Assembly: GCF_000423925.1 (NCBI RefSeq)
Contig: NZ_AUIX01000022.1
Location: 41,164-105,163, forward strand
Origin: Butyrivibrio sp. VCD2006
Lineage (GTDB): Bacteria > Bacillota > Clostridia > Lachnospirales > Lachnospiraceae
Length of the DNA: 64,000 nt
Direction: 5' to 3'
Of the stretch, positions 53,942-63,264 are shown piece by piece. The translations under genes were made by a program, and so were the position numbers. Each line of letters starts with the position of its first letter. The stretch's first letter is position 1. Below the pieces are notes generated by a model that saw only the letters and a program-made list of their open reading frames with translations, searched no databases and was not told the origin of the DNA.

Positions 53942-55810
53942 ATGTGTGGAATAGTTGGATATGTTGGTAAAAAGCAAGCAGCTCCCATTTTGTTGGATGG
54001 CCTTTCAAAGCTTGAATATCGTGGATATGATTCAGCAGGTCTCGCAGTAAGAGGCGATGATGGCAAGGTAAAGGTAGTAAAGGCCAAGGGCCGTCTTAAA
54101 GTTCTGTCAGAGAAAACCAATGACGGAGCTTCACTCACTGGATGTATAGGTATCGGGCATACAAGATGGGCAACACATGGTGAGCCTTCAGAGACTAATG
54201 CACACCCACATGTTTCATCAAATCATTTTGAACATGGTGAAACCATTGAGGAAGCAAATGTCGTTGGTGTTCATAATGGTATAATTGAGAACTACCAGGA
54301 GCTTAGGGAAAAGCTCTTGCATCATGGCTATGAGTTCTATTCACAGACTGATACTGAAGTCGCAGTTAAGCTTGTGGATTACTATTACAATAAGTATAAA
54401 ATCGGACCCATCGATGCTATTGCTAAGACTATGGTGCGTGTGCGTGGTTCATATGCACTTGCACTTATGTTCAAGGATTATCCGGATCAGGTCTGGGTTG
54501 CCCGCAAGGATTCTCCGATGGTAATTGGTGTCGAGAACGGTGCTACTTATGTTGCATCTGACGTTCCTGCAATTTTGAAATATACAAGGAATGTTTACTA
54601 TATTGGTAATCAGGAAATGGCATGCCTTGGAAAAGGCGAAGCTCACTTCTATAATCTCGATGGAGATGAGATTCAGAAGGAAAAGGTTGAGATTAAATGG
54701 GATGCTGAAGCTGCTGAGAAGGGTGGCTTCGAGCACTTCATGATGAAGGAAATCCATGAACAGCCTAAGGCAGTTGAGGATACACTTAATTCTGTTATAA
54801 AAGGCAAAAAGATCGATCTTTCAGAATGCGGTATAAGTGATGAGAAGATCAAGTCCCTTAGACAGATTTTTATTGTTGCCTGTGGAAGTGCATGGCATGT
54901 AGGCATGGCAGCTCAGTATGTGTTTGAGGATCTTACACGTATCCCTGTTCGCGTTGAGCTTGCATCTGAGTTCAGATATAGAAAGCCGCTTCTTGATAAA
55001 AATGATCTGGTAATCGTTATTTCACAGTCCGGCGAGACTGCAGATACGCTTGCCGCTCTTCGTGAGGCAAAAAATCAGGGCGTTGCTACTTTGGGTATCG
55101 TTAATGTTGTTGGATCTTCAATTGCCAGAGAGGCAGACCATGTCCTTTATACCCTTGCAGGTCCCGAGATTTCTGTTGCTACAACAAAGGCATATAGTGC
55201 GCAGCTTGTTGCAGTTTATGCCCTTGCTGTCCACTTTGGATTTGTAAGAGAACTAATTGATAATAAGAGATACGCTAGTTATATTTCTGAAATGAAAACT
55301 ATCCCTGAGAAGATACAGAAGGTTCTTGAGGATAAGGAGAGACTTCAGTGGTTTGCTGCTAAGTATTCAAACGCTAAGGATGTCTTCTTTGTTGGAAGAG
55401 GAATAGACTATGCCGTTTCGCTTGAGGGAAGCCTCAAGATGAAGGAAATTTCTTACATTCACTCAGAGGCATATGCTGCAGGAGAACTTAAGCATGGTAC
55501 TATCAGCCTTATCGAGGATGGAATCCTTGTAATCGGTGTGCTCACGCAGAACGACCTTTATGAGAAGACAATCAGTAATATGGTTGAATGTAAGGCAAGA
55601 GGAGCTTATCTCATGGGACTCACAACCTATGGTCATTATGAGATTGAGGATACAGTTAATTTTGCAGCGTATGTTCCTAAAATTGAGGAGCACTTTGCGG
55701 CATCGCTTGCAGTTATCCCGCTTCAGCTTCTTGGTTACTATATTAGTGTTGCCAAGGGCCTTGATGTTGATAAACCGAGAAACCTTGCAAAGAGCGTAAC
55801 TGTAGAATAA
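53942..55810 (+). CDS. glmS: Glutamine--fructose-6-phosphate aminotransferase
   Basis: 622 residues, close to the family norm. The N-terminal Ntn-hydrolase domain begins MCGIVGYVG, with Cys2 as the glutaminase nucleophile, and has GHTRWATHGEPS. Two SIS sugar-isomerase domains follow (ACGSAWHVG and SQSGETADTLAAL; VGRGIDYAVSLEG), and the C-terminus ends LAKSVTVE as usual. It makes glucosamine-6-phosphate, the entry to UDP-GlcNAc for peptidoglycan and surface glycans. It has its own sigma-A promoter; the AGAGGA ribosome-binding site is clear. Confidence 0.97.
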   Translation: MCGIVGYVGKKQAAPILLDGLSKLEYRGYDSAGLAVRGDDGKVKVVKAKGRLKVLSEKTNDGASLTGCIGIGHTRWATHGEPSETNAHPHVSSNHFEHGETIEEANVVGVHNGIIENYQELREKLLHHGYEFYSQTDTEVAVKLVDYYYNKYKIGPIDAIAKTMVRVRGSYALALMFKDYPDQVWVARKDSPMVIGVENGATYVASDVPAILKYTRNVYYIGNQEMACLGKGEAHFYNLDGDEIQKEKVEIKWDAEAAEKGGFEHFMMKEIHEQPKAVEDTLNSVIKGKKIDLSECGISDEKIKSLRQIFIVACGSAWHVGMAAQYVFEDLTRIPVRVELASEFRYRKPLLDKNDLVIVISQSGETADTLAALREAKNQGVATLGIVNVVGSSIAREADHVLYTLAGPEISVATTKAYSAQLVAVYALAVHFGFVRELIDNKRYASYISEMKTIPEKIQKVLEDKERLQWFAAKYSNAKDVFFVGRGIDYAVSLEGSLKMKEISYIHSEAYAAGELKHGTISLIEDGILVIGVLTQNDLYEKTISNMVECKARGAYLMGLTTYGHYEIEDTVNFAAYVPKIEEHFAASLAVIPLQLLGYYISVAKGLDVDKPRNLAKSVTVE

Positions 55811-55824
55811 TAAGCGTTTATAGA

Positions 55825-55996
55825 GCCTTCTCCTACGGAGAAAAGAGGCACAAATAAATACCAAAGCCTTCTCCTTTGGAGAAAAGAGGCGTAGATAAAT
55901 ACCAAAGCCTTCTCCTTTGGAGAAAAGAGGCGTAGATAAATACCAAAGCCTTCTCCTTGGGAAAAAAGAGGCACGAAGTGCCGGATGAGGGGGATC
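55825..55996 (+). repeat. Tandem array of 41-bp hairpin repeats ending in the CGGATGAGGG element
   Basis: Four units start at 55825, 55866, 55907 and 55948, exactly 41 bp apart. Each begins GCCTTCTCC, forms a short CTCC/GGAG-type hairpin, and the first three continue AAAGAGGC...ATAAATACCA. The last unit instead runs into GGCACGAAGTGCCGGATGAGGGGG, the end shared with the other repeats in the window. It lies between glmS and manC. Confidence 0.92.
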
Positions 55997-56009
55997 AGAA
56001 AGGACAAAC

Positions 56010-57326
56010 ATGAATATAATTTTATTATCGGGCGGATCAGGTCAGCGTCTCTGGCCTCTTTCAAACGATGTTAGATCAAAGCAGTTTATTAAGATTTTCA
56101 AAGGAACTGACGGAGAGTATGAATCAATGGTTCAGCGAGTTTATCACCAGATAAGAGCTATTGATCCAAACGCAAATGTAACCATAGCAACAAGTAAGAC
56201 ACAGGTTTCAGCCATCAATAATCAGCTTGGTGGGAATGTTGGAATTTCCATTGAGCCCTGCAGAAGGGATACATTCCCTGCAATCGCTCTTGCAAGTGCA
56301 TACCTTCATGATGTGCAGAACGTTGGACTGGATGAGCCTGTAGTGGTATGTCCTGTTGACCCTTATGTTGACAAGGAATACTTCCTTGCTCTCGAGAAGC
56401 TTTCAAAGCTTGCAGAGGAGGGTGATTCCAATCTTACACTCATGGGAATAGATCCCACATATCCTTCAGAGAAATATGGTTACATCATTCCTGAGGATAA
56501 GGCAGAGGTTTCAAAGGTTGTATCCTTCAAGGAAAAGCCTGACGTAGAAACTGCTAAAGATTATATTTCAAAGGGTGCCCTTTGGAATGGCGGAATTTTC
56601 GCGTATAAACTTTCATACCTTCTTGATAAGGCACATGAGATTATTGATTTTACAGACTACAATGATCTTTTTGGAAAATACGATACCCTTGAGAAGATTT
56701 CCTTCGACTATGCGGTTGTAGAGAAGGAGACCAGGATCAGCGTAATGCGTTTTAACGGCCTGTGGAAGGATCTGGGAACCTGGAATACTCTTACAGAGGC
56801 TATGGAAGAGAATGTTATCGGCGATGCACTTTTGAATGAAAACTGTGAAAATGTTCATGTGATAAATGATATGAACATCCCTGTAATTGTTATGGGACTA
56901 AAAGATGCCATCGTTGCTGCTTCTCCTGATGGTATTCTTGTTTCTGATAAGGAACAGAGCTCTTACATTAAGCCTTTTGTTGAGAAAATCGAGCAGCCGA
57001 TCATGTTTGCTGAGAAATCCTGGGGAAGCTATAGAGTTCTTGATGTTGAAAAAGACTCCATGACCATTAAAGTTACTCTTAACCCCGGACATTCTATGAA
57101 CTATCACAGTCACGAGAGACGCGATGAAGTTTGGAGTGTTGTACGTGGTACTGGTAAGACTATCATTGATGGCGTTGAAAAGATAGTTCGTCCCGGAGAT
57201 GTTGTCAACATGAAAGCAGGCACAAAGCACACCATCATCAATGATAACGGTGAAGAGCTGCAGCTTATCGAGGTGCAGATGGGAAAAGAGATTACAGTGG
57301 AAGATAAGAAGAAGTTTGATCTGTAA
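56010..57326 (+). CDS. manC: Mannose-1-phosphate guanylyltransferase / mannose-6-phosphate isomerase
   Basis: 438 residues. The N-terminal nucleotidyltransferase has LSGGSGQRLWPLSND (usually GGSGTRLWPLSR), VCPVDPYV and FKEKPD. The C-terminal cupin has YHSHERRDEVWSVVRG, the metal site of type II phosphomannose isomerases. It makes GDP-mannose, the substrate of gmd at 45561 and of mannosyltransferases in the locus. AAAGGA lies seven bases before the ATG, so here the repeat element is not needed as ribosome-binding site. Well-expressed codon choice. Confidence 0.94.
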   Translation: MNIILLSGGSGQRLWPLSNDVRSKQFIKIFKGTDGEYESMVQRVYHQIRAIDPNANVTIATSKTQVSAINNQLGGNVGISIEPCRRDTFPAIALASAYLHDVQNVGLDEPVVVCPVDPYVDKEYFLALEKLSKLAEEGDSNLTLMGIDPTYPSEKYGYIIPEDKAEVSKVVSFKEKPDVETAKDYISKGALWNGGIFAYKLSYLLDKAHEIIDFTDYNDLFGKYDTLEKISFDYAVVEKETRISVMRFNGLWKDLGTWNTLTEAMEENVIGDALLNENCENVHVINDMNIPVIVMGLKDAIVAASPDGILVSDKEQSSYIKPFVEKIEQPIMFAEKSWGSYRVLDVEKDSMTIKVTLNPGHSMNYHSHERRDEVWSVVRGTGKTIIDGVEKIVRPGDVVNMKAGTKHTIINDNGEELQLIEVQMGKEITVEDKKKFDL

Positions 57327-57375
57327 TACTTTCACATCAAGACAAAAAATGGCCTTGAAAAAATGTTTAATAATT

Positions 57376-57406
57376 GCCCTGGCAGGAAAATCTGCCGGGG
57401 CTTTTT
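57376..57406 (+). terminator. Terminator after manC
   Basis: GCCCTGGCAG/CTGCCGGGGC stem with one mismatch, followed by TTTTT. It closes the polysaccharide locus. Confidence 0.85.
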
Positions 57407-57431
57407 ACTAATTGGAAATGAAAATTCAGAA

Positions 57432-57460
57432 TAAAAAAGCTCCACCGTCAAGGTGAAGCT
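57432..57460 (-). terminator. Terminator of tRNA-Ser
   Basis: Minus strand AGCTTCACC, loop, GGTGGAGCT followed by TTTTTT, starting directly after the tRNA 3' end. Confidence 0.8.
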
Positions 57461-57463
57461 TAG

Positions 57464-57549
57464 CGGAGACGGCGGGATTCGAACCCGCGTGCCCCGGAGG
57501 ACAAACGCATTTCGAGTGCGCCTCATTACGACCACTTTGATACGTCTCC
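57464..57549 (-). tRNA. tRNA-Ser (anticodon CGA)
   Basis: Acceptor stem GGAGACG/CGTCTCC with discriminator G. Anticodon stem GCGCA/TGCGT encloses loop CTCGAAA, so the anticodon is CGA, reading UCG. A long variable arm (TGTCC/GGGCA) is typical of serine tRNAs. The T arm is GCGGG-TTCGAAT-CCCGC. CCA is not encoded (CTA follows). Flanked by its own promoter and terminator. Confidence 0.96.
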
Positions 57550-57584
57550 ATAAAGCGTGAAAGTTCATATTTTCGCGCTTTTTC

Positions 57585-57613
57585 ATTATACGAGGGAGTA
57601 TGGTTTAAGTCAA
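57585..57613 (-). promoter_or_regulatory. Promoter of tRNA-Ser
   Basis: Minus strand TTGACT, 17-base spacer, TATAAT: near-consensus, 36 bases before the tRNA. Confidence 0.85.
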
Positions 57614-57620
57614 TAAACAG

Positions 57621-57649
57621 TTGTTGCACGAGCGGTTATTGAGTATAAT
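57621..57649 (+). promoter_or_regulatory. Promoter of dnaX operon
   Basis: TTGTTG, 17-base spacer, TATAAT, divergent from the tRNA-Ser promoter and about 90 bases before the dnaX ATG. Confidence 0.7.
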
Positions 57650-57737
57650 TAGTTAGTTGAAGTATGAAAAAAATCGGGCAACTCTTGATAAAACTTTTCT
57701 GTGTTTTGATTGATGTGCCTGATAAATGGGGATTTAA

Positions 57738-59696
57738 ATGGCGTACGTAGCTTTATATAGAAAGTTCAGACCACCTGTTTTTGACGATGTCAAAGGACAG
57801 GATCATATTGTGACAACGCTGAAGAACCAGATTAAGTCTGACAGGATTGGGCATGCATATCTGTTCTGCGGAACCAGAGGTACCGGCAAGACATCGGTTG
57901 CTAAGATTCTTGCAAGAGCAGTTAACTGCGAGAACCCGAAGGATGGCAGCCCCTGCGGCGAGTGCCCCACCTGTAAGGCAATCGAGTCCGGTGCAGCAAT
58001 GGGTAACGTCATCGAGATAGATGCTGCATCCAATAACGGCGTAGATAACATCCGTGAGATCATTGATGAGATCTCTTATTCACCAACAGTTGGAAAATAC
58101 AAAGTATATATTATCGATGAGGTTCATATGCTCTCAACCGGAGCCTTTAATGCTCTTCTTAAGAGCCTGGAGGAACCGCCGTCGTATGTAATTTTTATTC
58201 TTGCAACTACAGAAGTACAGAAGATACCGATCACTATTTTGTCCAGATGTCAGAGGTACGATTTTCACAGAATTACTATCGACACTATAGCGGACAGACT
58301 TCGAGAGGTTGTTGATAAGGAACAGGTAAAAGTTGACGAAAGAGCACTTCGCTATATCGCTAAGGCAGCAGATGGTTCGATGCGTGATTCGTTAAGCCTT
58401 CTTGACCAGTGTATCGCTTTCAATTACGGCGAAGAATTGACTTATGACAGAGTGCTTAGTGTACTTGGTGCAGTTGATACTGCTGTTTTTGGAAAACTGT
58501 TTTCGTATCTGATAGTTCAGGATGTTACAGGCGCTCTTAATCTTCTGTCCGACATTGTCATACAGGGACGAGAACTAACACAGTTTGTCAGTGATTTCAT
58601 CTGGTACCTGAGAAATCTGATGTTGGTAAGCACCTCCGATAACATGGAGGATGCAGTGGATATGTCCACGGATAATCTTGCAGCACTAAAAGAACTGGCA
58701 AAGAGCTCTGACATAGATACCATCATGCGTTATATTCGCGTGTTCTCGGAGTTATCACAGAACTTGCGATTTGCAGCGGCAAAACGTATTCTAATAGAGG
58801 TGGCACTGATAAGGCTTTGCAAACCTCAAATGGACGAAGACACGGATGCACTTCTTGACAGAATAAGAATACTGGAAGAGCGTAGTCAGGAGATGAATGG
58901 AGTCCTAGGCGGAATTACCAGTGGACAGATTGCTGTTAATGCAACTGGAGGAGGTAATGGAGGACCGGGTTTTAATGGGGCCGGTGCCGTAGGCACTGGC
59001 GGAGTAGGTGCCGGGTCAGGTACTTCCATGCAAGAGCGGGCCAAAATGCTTGAGAAGGCTGTTGCTGAGGATGTCAAAAAAGTCGTCAACAATTGGAACA
59101 GAATTCTTAACAGGATGCCAATGCCTATGAGGGCTTATATGCTTAAGGCGGTTCTCAGTCAGAGTGAAGATGGTAAGCTTTTCATAGTTCTGGATAATAA
59201 AGAGCGGGCACAAAAATATAGCGAAGATCCGGGACGTAGCGAGCTTTCAGCTATTCTTGATGACTCTATCGGCAAGCATGTAGATTTTGAACTTCGTTAT
59301 GCGGTGCAGGATAAGCCAATATCAGAGCAGTATGTCAGCCTTAATGATATTCATTTCGACATCGAGATTGAGGAAGAAGTGAGTATGCCTGATAACCCGG
59401 AGATTCAACCGTCATCAGAAGATAGCATGGAAATTCAACCATCATCAGAAGATAATCCGGAAATTCAACCCTCATCAGAAGACGAGAATCCGGAAAACTC
59501 CGGCGGAGATATAATTACCGGCCTTGACGAAGATGAGTATTATGCTCAGCAGGCTACAGAATATGCCGCTTCCTATGATGAGCAGGAAGAAGAGTATGCA
59601 GCATACGAGCAAGCATCGTCAGAGAATTCATTTAATGAGCAGCGGGCCAGCGATGAAGAGAATGCCTTTGAGGAGAAGGATACGGACGAGGATTAG
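57738..59696 (+). CDS. dnaX: DNA polymerase III subunit gamma/tau
   Basis: 652 residues. The clamp-loader AAA+ domain begins YRKFRPPVFDDVKGQ, with Walker A GTRGTGKTS, a zinc-binding Cys cluster (C...CGECPTC), DEVHMLS as Walker B and the SRC sensor motif. A Gly-rich linker lies at about nt 58940-59030, followed by the tau-like DNA-polymerase-binding region. The C-terminal ~110 residues are acidic and repetitive, including three copies of EIQPSSED. It loads the sliding clamp during replication. It is the first gene of the conserved dnaX-ybaB-recR operon. Confidence 0.97.
   Translation: MAYVALYRKFRPPVFDDVKGQDHIVTTLKNQIKSDRIGHAYLFCGTRGTGKTSVAKILARAVNCENPKDGSPCGECPTCKAIESGAAMGNVIEIDAASNNGVDNIREIIDEISYSPTVGKYKVYIIDEVHMLSTGAFNALLKSLEEPPSYVIFILATTEVQKIPITILSRCQRYDFHRITIDTIADRLREVVDKEQVKVDERALRYIAKAADGSMRDSLSLLDQCIAFNYGEELTYDRVLSVLGAVDTAVFGKLFSYLIVQDVTGALNLLSDIVIQGRELTQFVSDFIWYLRNLMLVSTSDNMEDAVDMSTDNLAALKELAKSSDIDTIMRYIRVFSELSQNLRFAAAKRILIEVALIRLCKPQMDEDTDALLDRIRILEERSQEMNGVLGGITSGQIAVNATGGGNGGPGFNGAGAVGTGGVGAGSGTSMQERAKMLEKAVAEDVKKVVNNWNRILNRMPMPMRAYMLKAVLSQSEDGKLFIVLDNKERAQKYSEDPGRSELSAILDDSIGKHVDFELRYAVQDKPISEQYVSLNDIHFDIEIEEEVSMPDNPEIQPSSEDSMEIQPSSEDNPEIQPSSEDENPENSGGDIITGLDEDEYYAQQATEYAASYDEQEEEYAAYEQASSENSFNEQRASDEENAFEEKDTDED
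59397..59486 (+). repeat. Three tandem 30-bp coding repeats in dnaX tail
   Basis: Units at 59397, 59427 and 59457, each encoding a variant of PEIQPSSEDN, with mostly silent differences between them. They lie in the disordered acidic C-terminus. Confidence 0.9.
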
Positions 59697-59767
59697 CTGA
59701 TAAAAGCTGAAAACCTACAATCAGTAGTAAAAATAGAATTAAAAGTAACAAACAGGAGGAACAAATA

Positions 59768-60118
59768 ATGGCAAAGAGAGGTGGATTCCCGGGTGGTATG
59801 CCTGGCAACATGAATAACCTTATGAAACAGGCTCAGCGTATGCAGCGTCAGATGGAGGAGAGCCAGAAGGAACTTGAGACAAAGGAGTTCAAGGCAAGTG
59901 CAGGCGGTGGTGCCGTTGAGGCCACTGTTACAGGTAATAAAAAGCTCGTTGGTATTACAATTGCGCAGGATGCAGTTGACCCCGATGATGTGGAGATGCT
60001 TCAGGATATGATAGTTGCAGCGGTAAACGAGGCAATGGAACAGGCTGAGAAGGCACAGGGCGATATTATGGGCAAGATGACAGGCGGCCTTGGAGGTCTC
60101 GGAGGACTTCCGTTCTAA
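59768..60118 (+). CDS. YbaB/EbfC nucleoid-associated protein
   Basis: 116 residues. A Gly/Met-rich start (GGFPGGMPGNMNNLMKQAQRMQRQMEE) leads into the helical YbaB core with GGGAVEATVTGNKKLVGI. It forms DNA-binding dimers. AGGAGG precedes the ATG. The dnaX-ybaB-recR order is conserved across bacteria and supports the assignment. Confidence 0.95.
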   Translation: MAKRGGFPGGMPGNMNNLMKQAQRMQRQMEESQKELETKEFKASAGGGAVEATVTGNKKLVGITIAQDAVDPDDVEMLQDMIVAAVNEAMEQAEKAQGDIMGKMTGGLGGLGGLPF

Positions 60119-60150
60119 TTGGAGCATAGCCTCGGAGGATTTTTATTTTA

Positions 60151-60750
60151 ATGGATCTATATAGCGGACATATTAACAGACTGATCGATGAGCTCTCATC
60201 CCTTCCGGGAATCGGCGGCAAATCGGCTCAGAGACTGGCTTTTTACATTATAGGTCTTCCAAAGGACAGGGTTGAAAGATTGGCAAAATCGCTTACTGAT
60301 GCCAGAGAGAATGTGCACTACTGTAGCAAATGCTGCACTCTTACTGATGATGAGATATGCCCAATCTGTGCTAATGAGAAGCGTGATCACAGAACTATAA
60401 TGGTGGTTGAAAACGCAAGAGACCTTGCAGCTTATGAGAAGACGGGAAAATACGAAGGTGTCTATCATGTTCTTCATGGGGCCATTTCTCCAATGCTTGG
60501 GATTGGACCTGGAGATATCAAGCTAAAAGAGCTTGTACAGAGACTAGAGACAGATGATGTAAACGAAGTGATTATTGCTACGAATTCAAGCCTTGAGGGT
60601 GAGACTACGGGAATGTATATAAGTAAACTCATAAAGCCCACCGGTATCAAGGTTACAAGGATTGCCAGCGGCGTTCCTGTCGGCGGCGATCTTGAGTACA
60701 TAGATGAAGTAACACTGCTCCGTGCACTAGAGGGCAGAACTGAGTTGTAA
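60151..60750 (+). CDS. recR: Recombination protein RecR
   Basis: 199 residues, the normal length. The helix-hairpin-helix SLPGIGGKSAQRLA is followed by the C4 zinc finger (CSKCCTLTDDEICPIC), then the TOPRIM domain (MVVENARDLAAYE...) and the terminal VPVGGDLEYIDEVTLLRALEGR. It acts with RecF/RecO to load RecA at gaps during repair. Confidence 0.97.
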   Translation: MDLYSGHINRLIDELSSLPGIGGKSAQRLAFYIIGLPKDRVERLAKSLTDARENVHYCSKCCTLTDDEICPICANEKRDHRTIMVVENARDLAAYEKTGKYEGVYHVLHGAISPMLGIGPGDIKLKELVQRLETDDVNEVIIATNSSLEGETTGMYISKLIKPTGIKVTRIASGVPVGGDLEYIDEVTLLRALEGRTEL

Positions 60751-60845
60751 ACCTAAAACAGATGCAATAACTAAACGGAAAAACTAGAAAACAAAAGCGG
60801 AAGTTGCTCGAACTTCGAGCGGGAAATTCAGAAACGGAGGAAAAA

Positions 60846-61886
60846 ATGAGTGTGAAAAGAGAGTTTCTTGGAGAAACAAAGGACGGAGCACCTATTTACG
60901 GTTACCATATGACAAACAGCCAGGGAATGGAGGTTTGCCTTCTTAATTATGGCGCTACCATACGTAATATTTTTGTAAAAGACAAGGATGGACAGACAAG
61001 AGACGTTGTTCTTGGATTTGATGATCCTGAGAAATATTTTGATAATTCCTGCTTCCTTGGCGTTGTAGTAGGCCCTGTTGCTAACAGAGTTGGCGGAGCA
61101 AGCTATCAGATTGATGGAAAAACTTTCCAGATGGCAGTGAATGATGGACCTAATAATCTTCATAGTGATTTTGATAATGGCTTCCACAAGAGAGTCTGGG
61201 AAGCATCTGAGACAGAAGATAGTGTTACTTTTACATTAAAAGCAGAGGATGGAGATCTTGGATTTTCAGGAAATAGAGAGTTTTCTGTTACATACACTCT
61301 TAGTGAGGACAATGCACTCTCACTTCATTATCATGCAACAAGTGATGCTAAGACCATGATCAATCTTACAAACCATTGCTACTTTAATCTTCGCGGTCAG
61401 GGATCAGGAACTATCACGGATCATGTTGCTCAGTTTAATTCAAGCAAAACTACAACAGTAGGAGAGGGACTTATCCCTACCGGCGAAATTGCTGATGTTG
61501 AGGGAACCCCTTTCGATTTCAGAAATGAAAAGGTTATTGGTCTCGAAATCGATGCAGATAATGATCAGATAGCATTGGGTGGCGGATATGACCACAACTT
61601 TATTATTGATGGCGCTGATGGAACAAGAAGAACTTTTGCTACTGTAAAGTGTCCTGAGAGCGGAATTACAATGCAGTGTTCAACAACACTTCCTGCATTC
61701 CAGTTTTATGCCGGCAATTTCCTTGAAGCAGAAGGCGGAAAAGGTGGCGCAGATTATAGGAAGAGAGATGGTTTCTGCTTAGAAACTCAGATACATCCTG
61801 ACGCTATTCATCATGATAACTTCCCGGATGCCGTATTCGGACCCGAGCGCGAGTATGATTCAATAACGGTATACCGCTTTATTTAA
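60846..61886 (+). CDS. galM: Aldose 1-epimerase (galactose mutarotase)
   Basis: 346 residues. TNHCYFNLRGQGSG carries the catalytic His region and CLETQIHPDAIHH the catalytic Glu; GVVVGPVANRVGGA and NNLHSD are family landmarks. It interconverts alpha and beta anomers of galactose or other hexoses. The ATG at 60846 follows GGAGGAAAAA; an in-frame extension to 60804 has no site. It fits the organism's sugar-degrading lifestyle. Confidence 0.94.
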   Translation: MSVKREFLGETKDGAPIYGYHMTNSQGMEVCLLNYGATIRNIFVKDKDGQTRDVVLGFDDPEKYFDNSCFLGVVVGPVANRVGGASYQIDGKTFQMAVNDGPNNLHSDFDNGFHKRVWEASETEDSVTFTLKAEDGDLGFSGNREFSVTYTLSEDNALSLHYHATSDAKTMINLTNHCYFNLRGQGSGTITDHVAQFNSSKTTTVGEGLIPTGEIADVEGTPFDFRNEKVIGLEIDADNDQIALGGGYDHNFIIDGADGTRRTFATVKCPESGITMQCSTTLPAFQFYAGNFLEAEGGKGGADYRKRDGFCLETQIHPDAIHHDNFPDAVFGPEREYDSITVYRFI

Positions 61887-61909
61887 AAAAATTCGGAAAA
61901 GAGTTTTAA

Positions 61910-63223
61910 ATGGCAGAAGTCAAGGATTTCACTAAGTACATAAAGAAGCTGCAAAAGAACTCAAAGGAAAAGGATAAGGATGAAAATCCTTTTGCTGCAC
62001 TAAATGGCGACTTAGATTGGGAACCTGATAGCGATGAGTATGATTCTGAAGGCGAGGACAATTACGAAAATAGTGGTCCTTCGTATAAGGAGAGAATAAG
62101 AAAACACAGGATTGCGGTTTTTGTTAGGACTATCGTTATCATTACAATAGCAGTACTTATGGTAGCTGCCGTGTATGTCAGCTGGAGAGATAAGCATTTT
62201 ACAGAGAGTAATGTGATTTCATCTGTCAAACTGACTGATGCGGCAGGTGCTAAAGCTGTTAATCTGGGTGGATATGTACTCACATACAGTAAAGATGGTG
62301 TCAGCTGTCTTGATGGTGAAGGGCAACAGCTATGGAACCAGACTTATCAGATGCAGAATCCCACGGTTCATACATGTAAAAATGTGGTAGCCATAGGTGA
62401 TTACAATGGACACAATATCTACGTGGCAAATACATCAGGAGCTCTCGGTGAGATAGATACAAATCTTCCCATCAGAGATTTCTGTGTGGCTTCACAAGGT
62501 GTAGTGGCTGCGGTATTGGATGATAAAAATGTCACATGGATCTATCTTTTTGATGCAACAGGCAATACCCTTGCAAATTTCAAGACAACCATGCAGGATA
62601 GCGGATATCCGGTTGATATATCTATTTCGCCAAGTGGTGAGCTTGTGTGCGTGTCCTATTTGAAAGCAGATAATGGCAAAATAAAGACAAGTGTAGCGTT
62701 CTTTAACTTTGGAGCTGTCGGACAGAATCTTTCTGACAACTATGCGAGTGGATATGAGTATCCCGGAGTGGTTGTGCCTTATGTTCAGTTCATGAATGAT
62801 TCTAAGATCTTTGCAGTAGCAGATGACAGAATAATGTTCTTTTCGGGCAAAGAGGTTCCGACAAGTCAGACAGAGAGCCTTACAGCAAATGAGGAAATAA
62901 GATCTGTATTCTTCAATGACTCTCATGTTGGAGTTGTGTTCATGAATAACACAGATGAAGGTGCTTATAGGCTTCAGATCTATGGTGAGACGGGTAGTCT
63001 TGAGACAACGGTTTTCTTTGATACAGAATATGTAGATGTTCTATTTGACAACGACCAAATAGTTGTTTATGGGGAAAATGAGTACATACTCTATGATATG
63101 AAAGGTGTGGAAAAATTCAGAAATACCTTTGATCGTGCCGTGAAAGTAATGATCCCTACAAATGTGCGAAGCAAGTTTATTCTTGTTACAGAGAAGGCTA
63201 TTGAAACGCTGGAGCTTAAGTGA
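61910..63223 (+). CDS. DUF5711-like membrane-anchored beta-propeller protein
   Basis: 437 residues. The acidic cytoplasmic N-terminus is followed by one membrane segment at about residues 69-91 and then an extracytoplasmic region with repeated four-strand blade patterns (GGYVLTYSKDGVSCLD, NIYVANTSGALGEID, WIYLFDATGNTLANF), like a PQQ/WD-type propeller. I believe this is the DUF5711 family, common in Lachnospiraceae and often next to a CvpA-like gene, as here. Function unknown; an envelope role is likely. Confidence 0.82.
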   Translation: MAEVKDFTKYIKKLQKNSKEKDKDENPFAALNGDLDWEPDSDEYDSEGEDNYENSGPSYKERIRKHRIAVFVRTIVIITIAVLMVAAVYVSWRDKHFTESNVISSVKLTDAAGAKAVNLGGYVLTYSKDGVSCLDGEGQQLWNQTYQMQNPTVHTCKNVVAIGDYNGHNIYVANTSGALGEIDTNLPIRDFCVASQGVVAAVLDDKNVTWIYLFDATGNTLANFKTTMQDSGYPVDISISPSGELVCVSYLKADNGKIKTSVAFFNFGAVGQNLSDNYASGYEYPGVVVPYVQFMNDSKIFAVADDRIMFFSGKEVPTSQTESLTANEEIRSVFFNDSHVGVVFMNNTDEGAYRLQIYGETGSLETTVFFDTEYVDVLFDNDQIVVYGENEYILYDMKGVEKFRNTFDRAVKVMIPTNVRSKFILVTEKAIETLELK

Positions 63224-63264
63224 TGATAATTTATTTTTCTATTTCGCTTAATAGGAACTAGTTT

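Noticed and set aside
55825..55996. Tandem 41-bp array considered as a CRISPR
   Set aside because: There are no unique spacers; the full 41-bp unit is repeated, and there are no cas genes.
55463..56064. Minus-strand frames over the 41-bp array
   Set aside because: 41 bp is not a multiple of three, so the array is open in many frames; the apparent protein repeats are a by-product.
57550..57737. Gap between tRNA-Ser and dnaX checked for SRP RNA, which sits near dnaX in some Firmicutes
   Set aside because: Only two divergent promoters are visible; no SRP-like helix or GGAG/GNAR tetraloop region was found.
59070..59085. A-run in dnaX considered as a programmed frameshift site
   Set aside because: The phase is GTC AAA AAA GTC, so the heptamer does not have the in-frame A AAA AAG arrangement, and no stimulatory stem is obvious.
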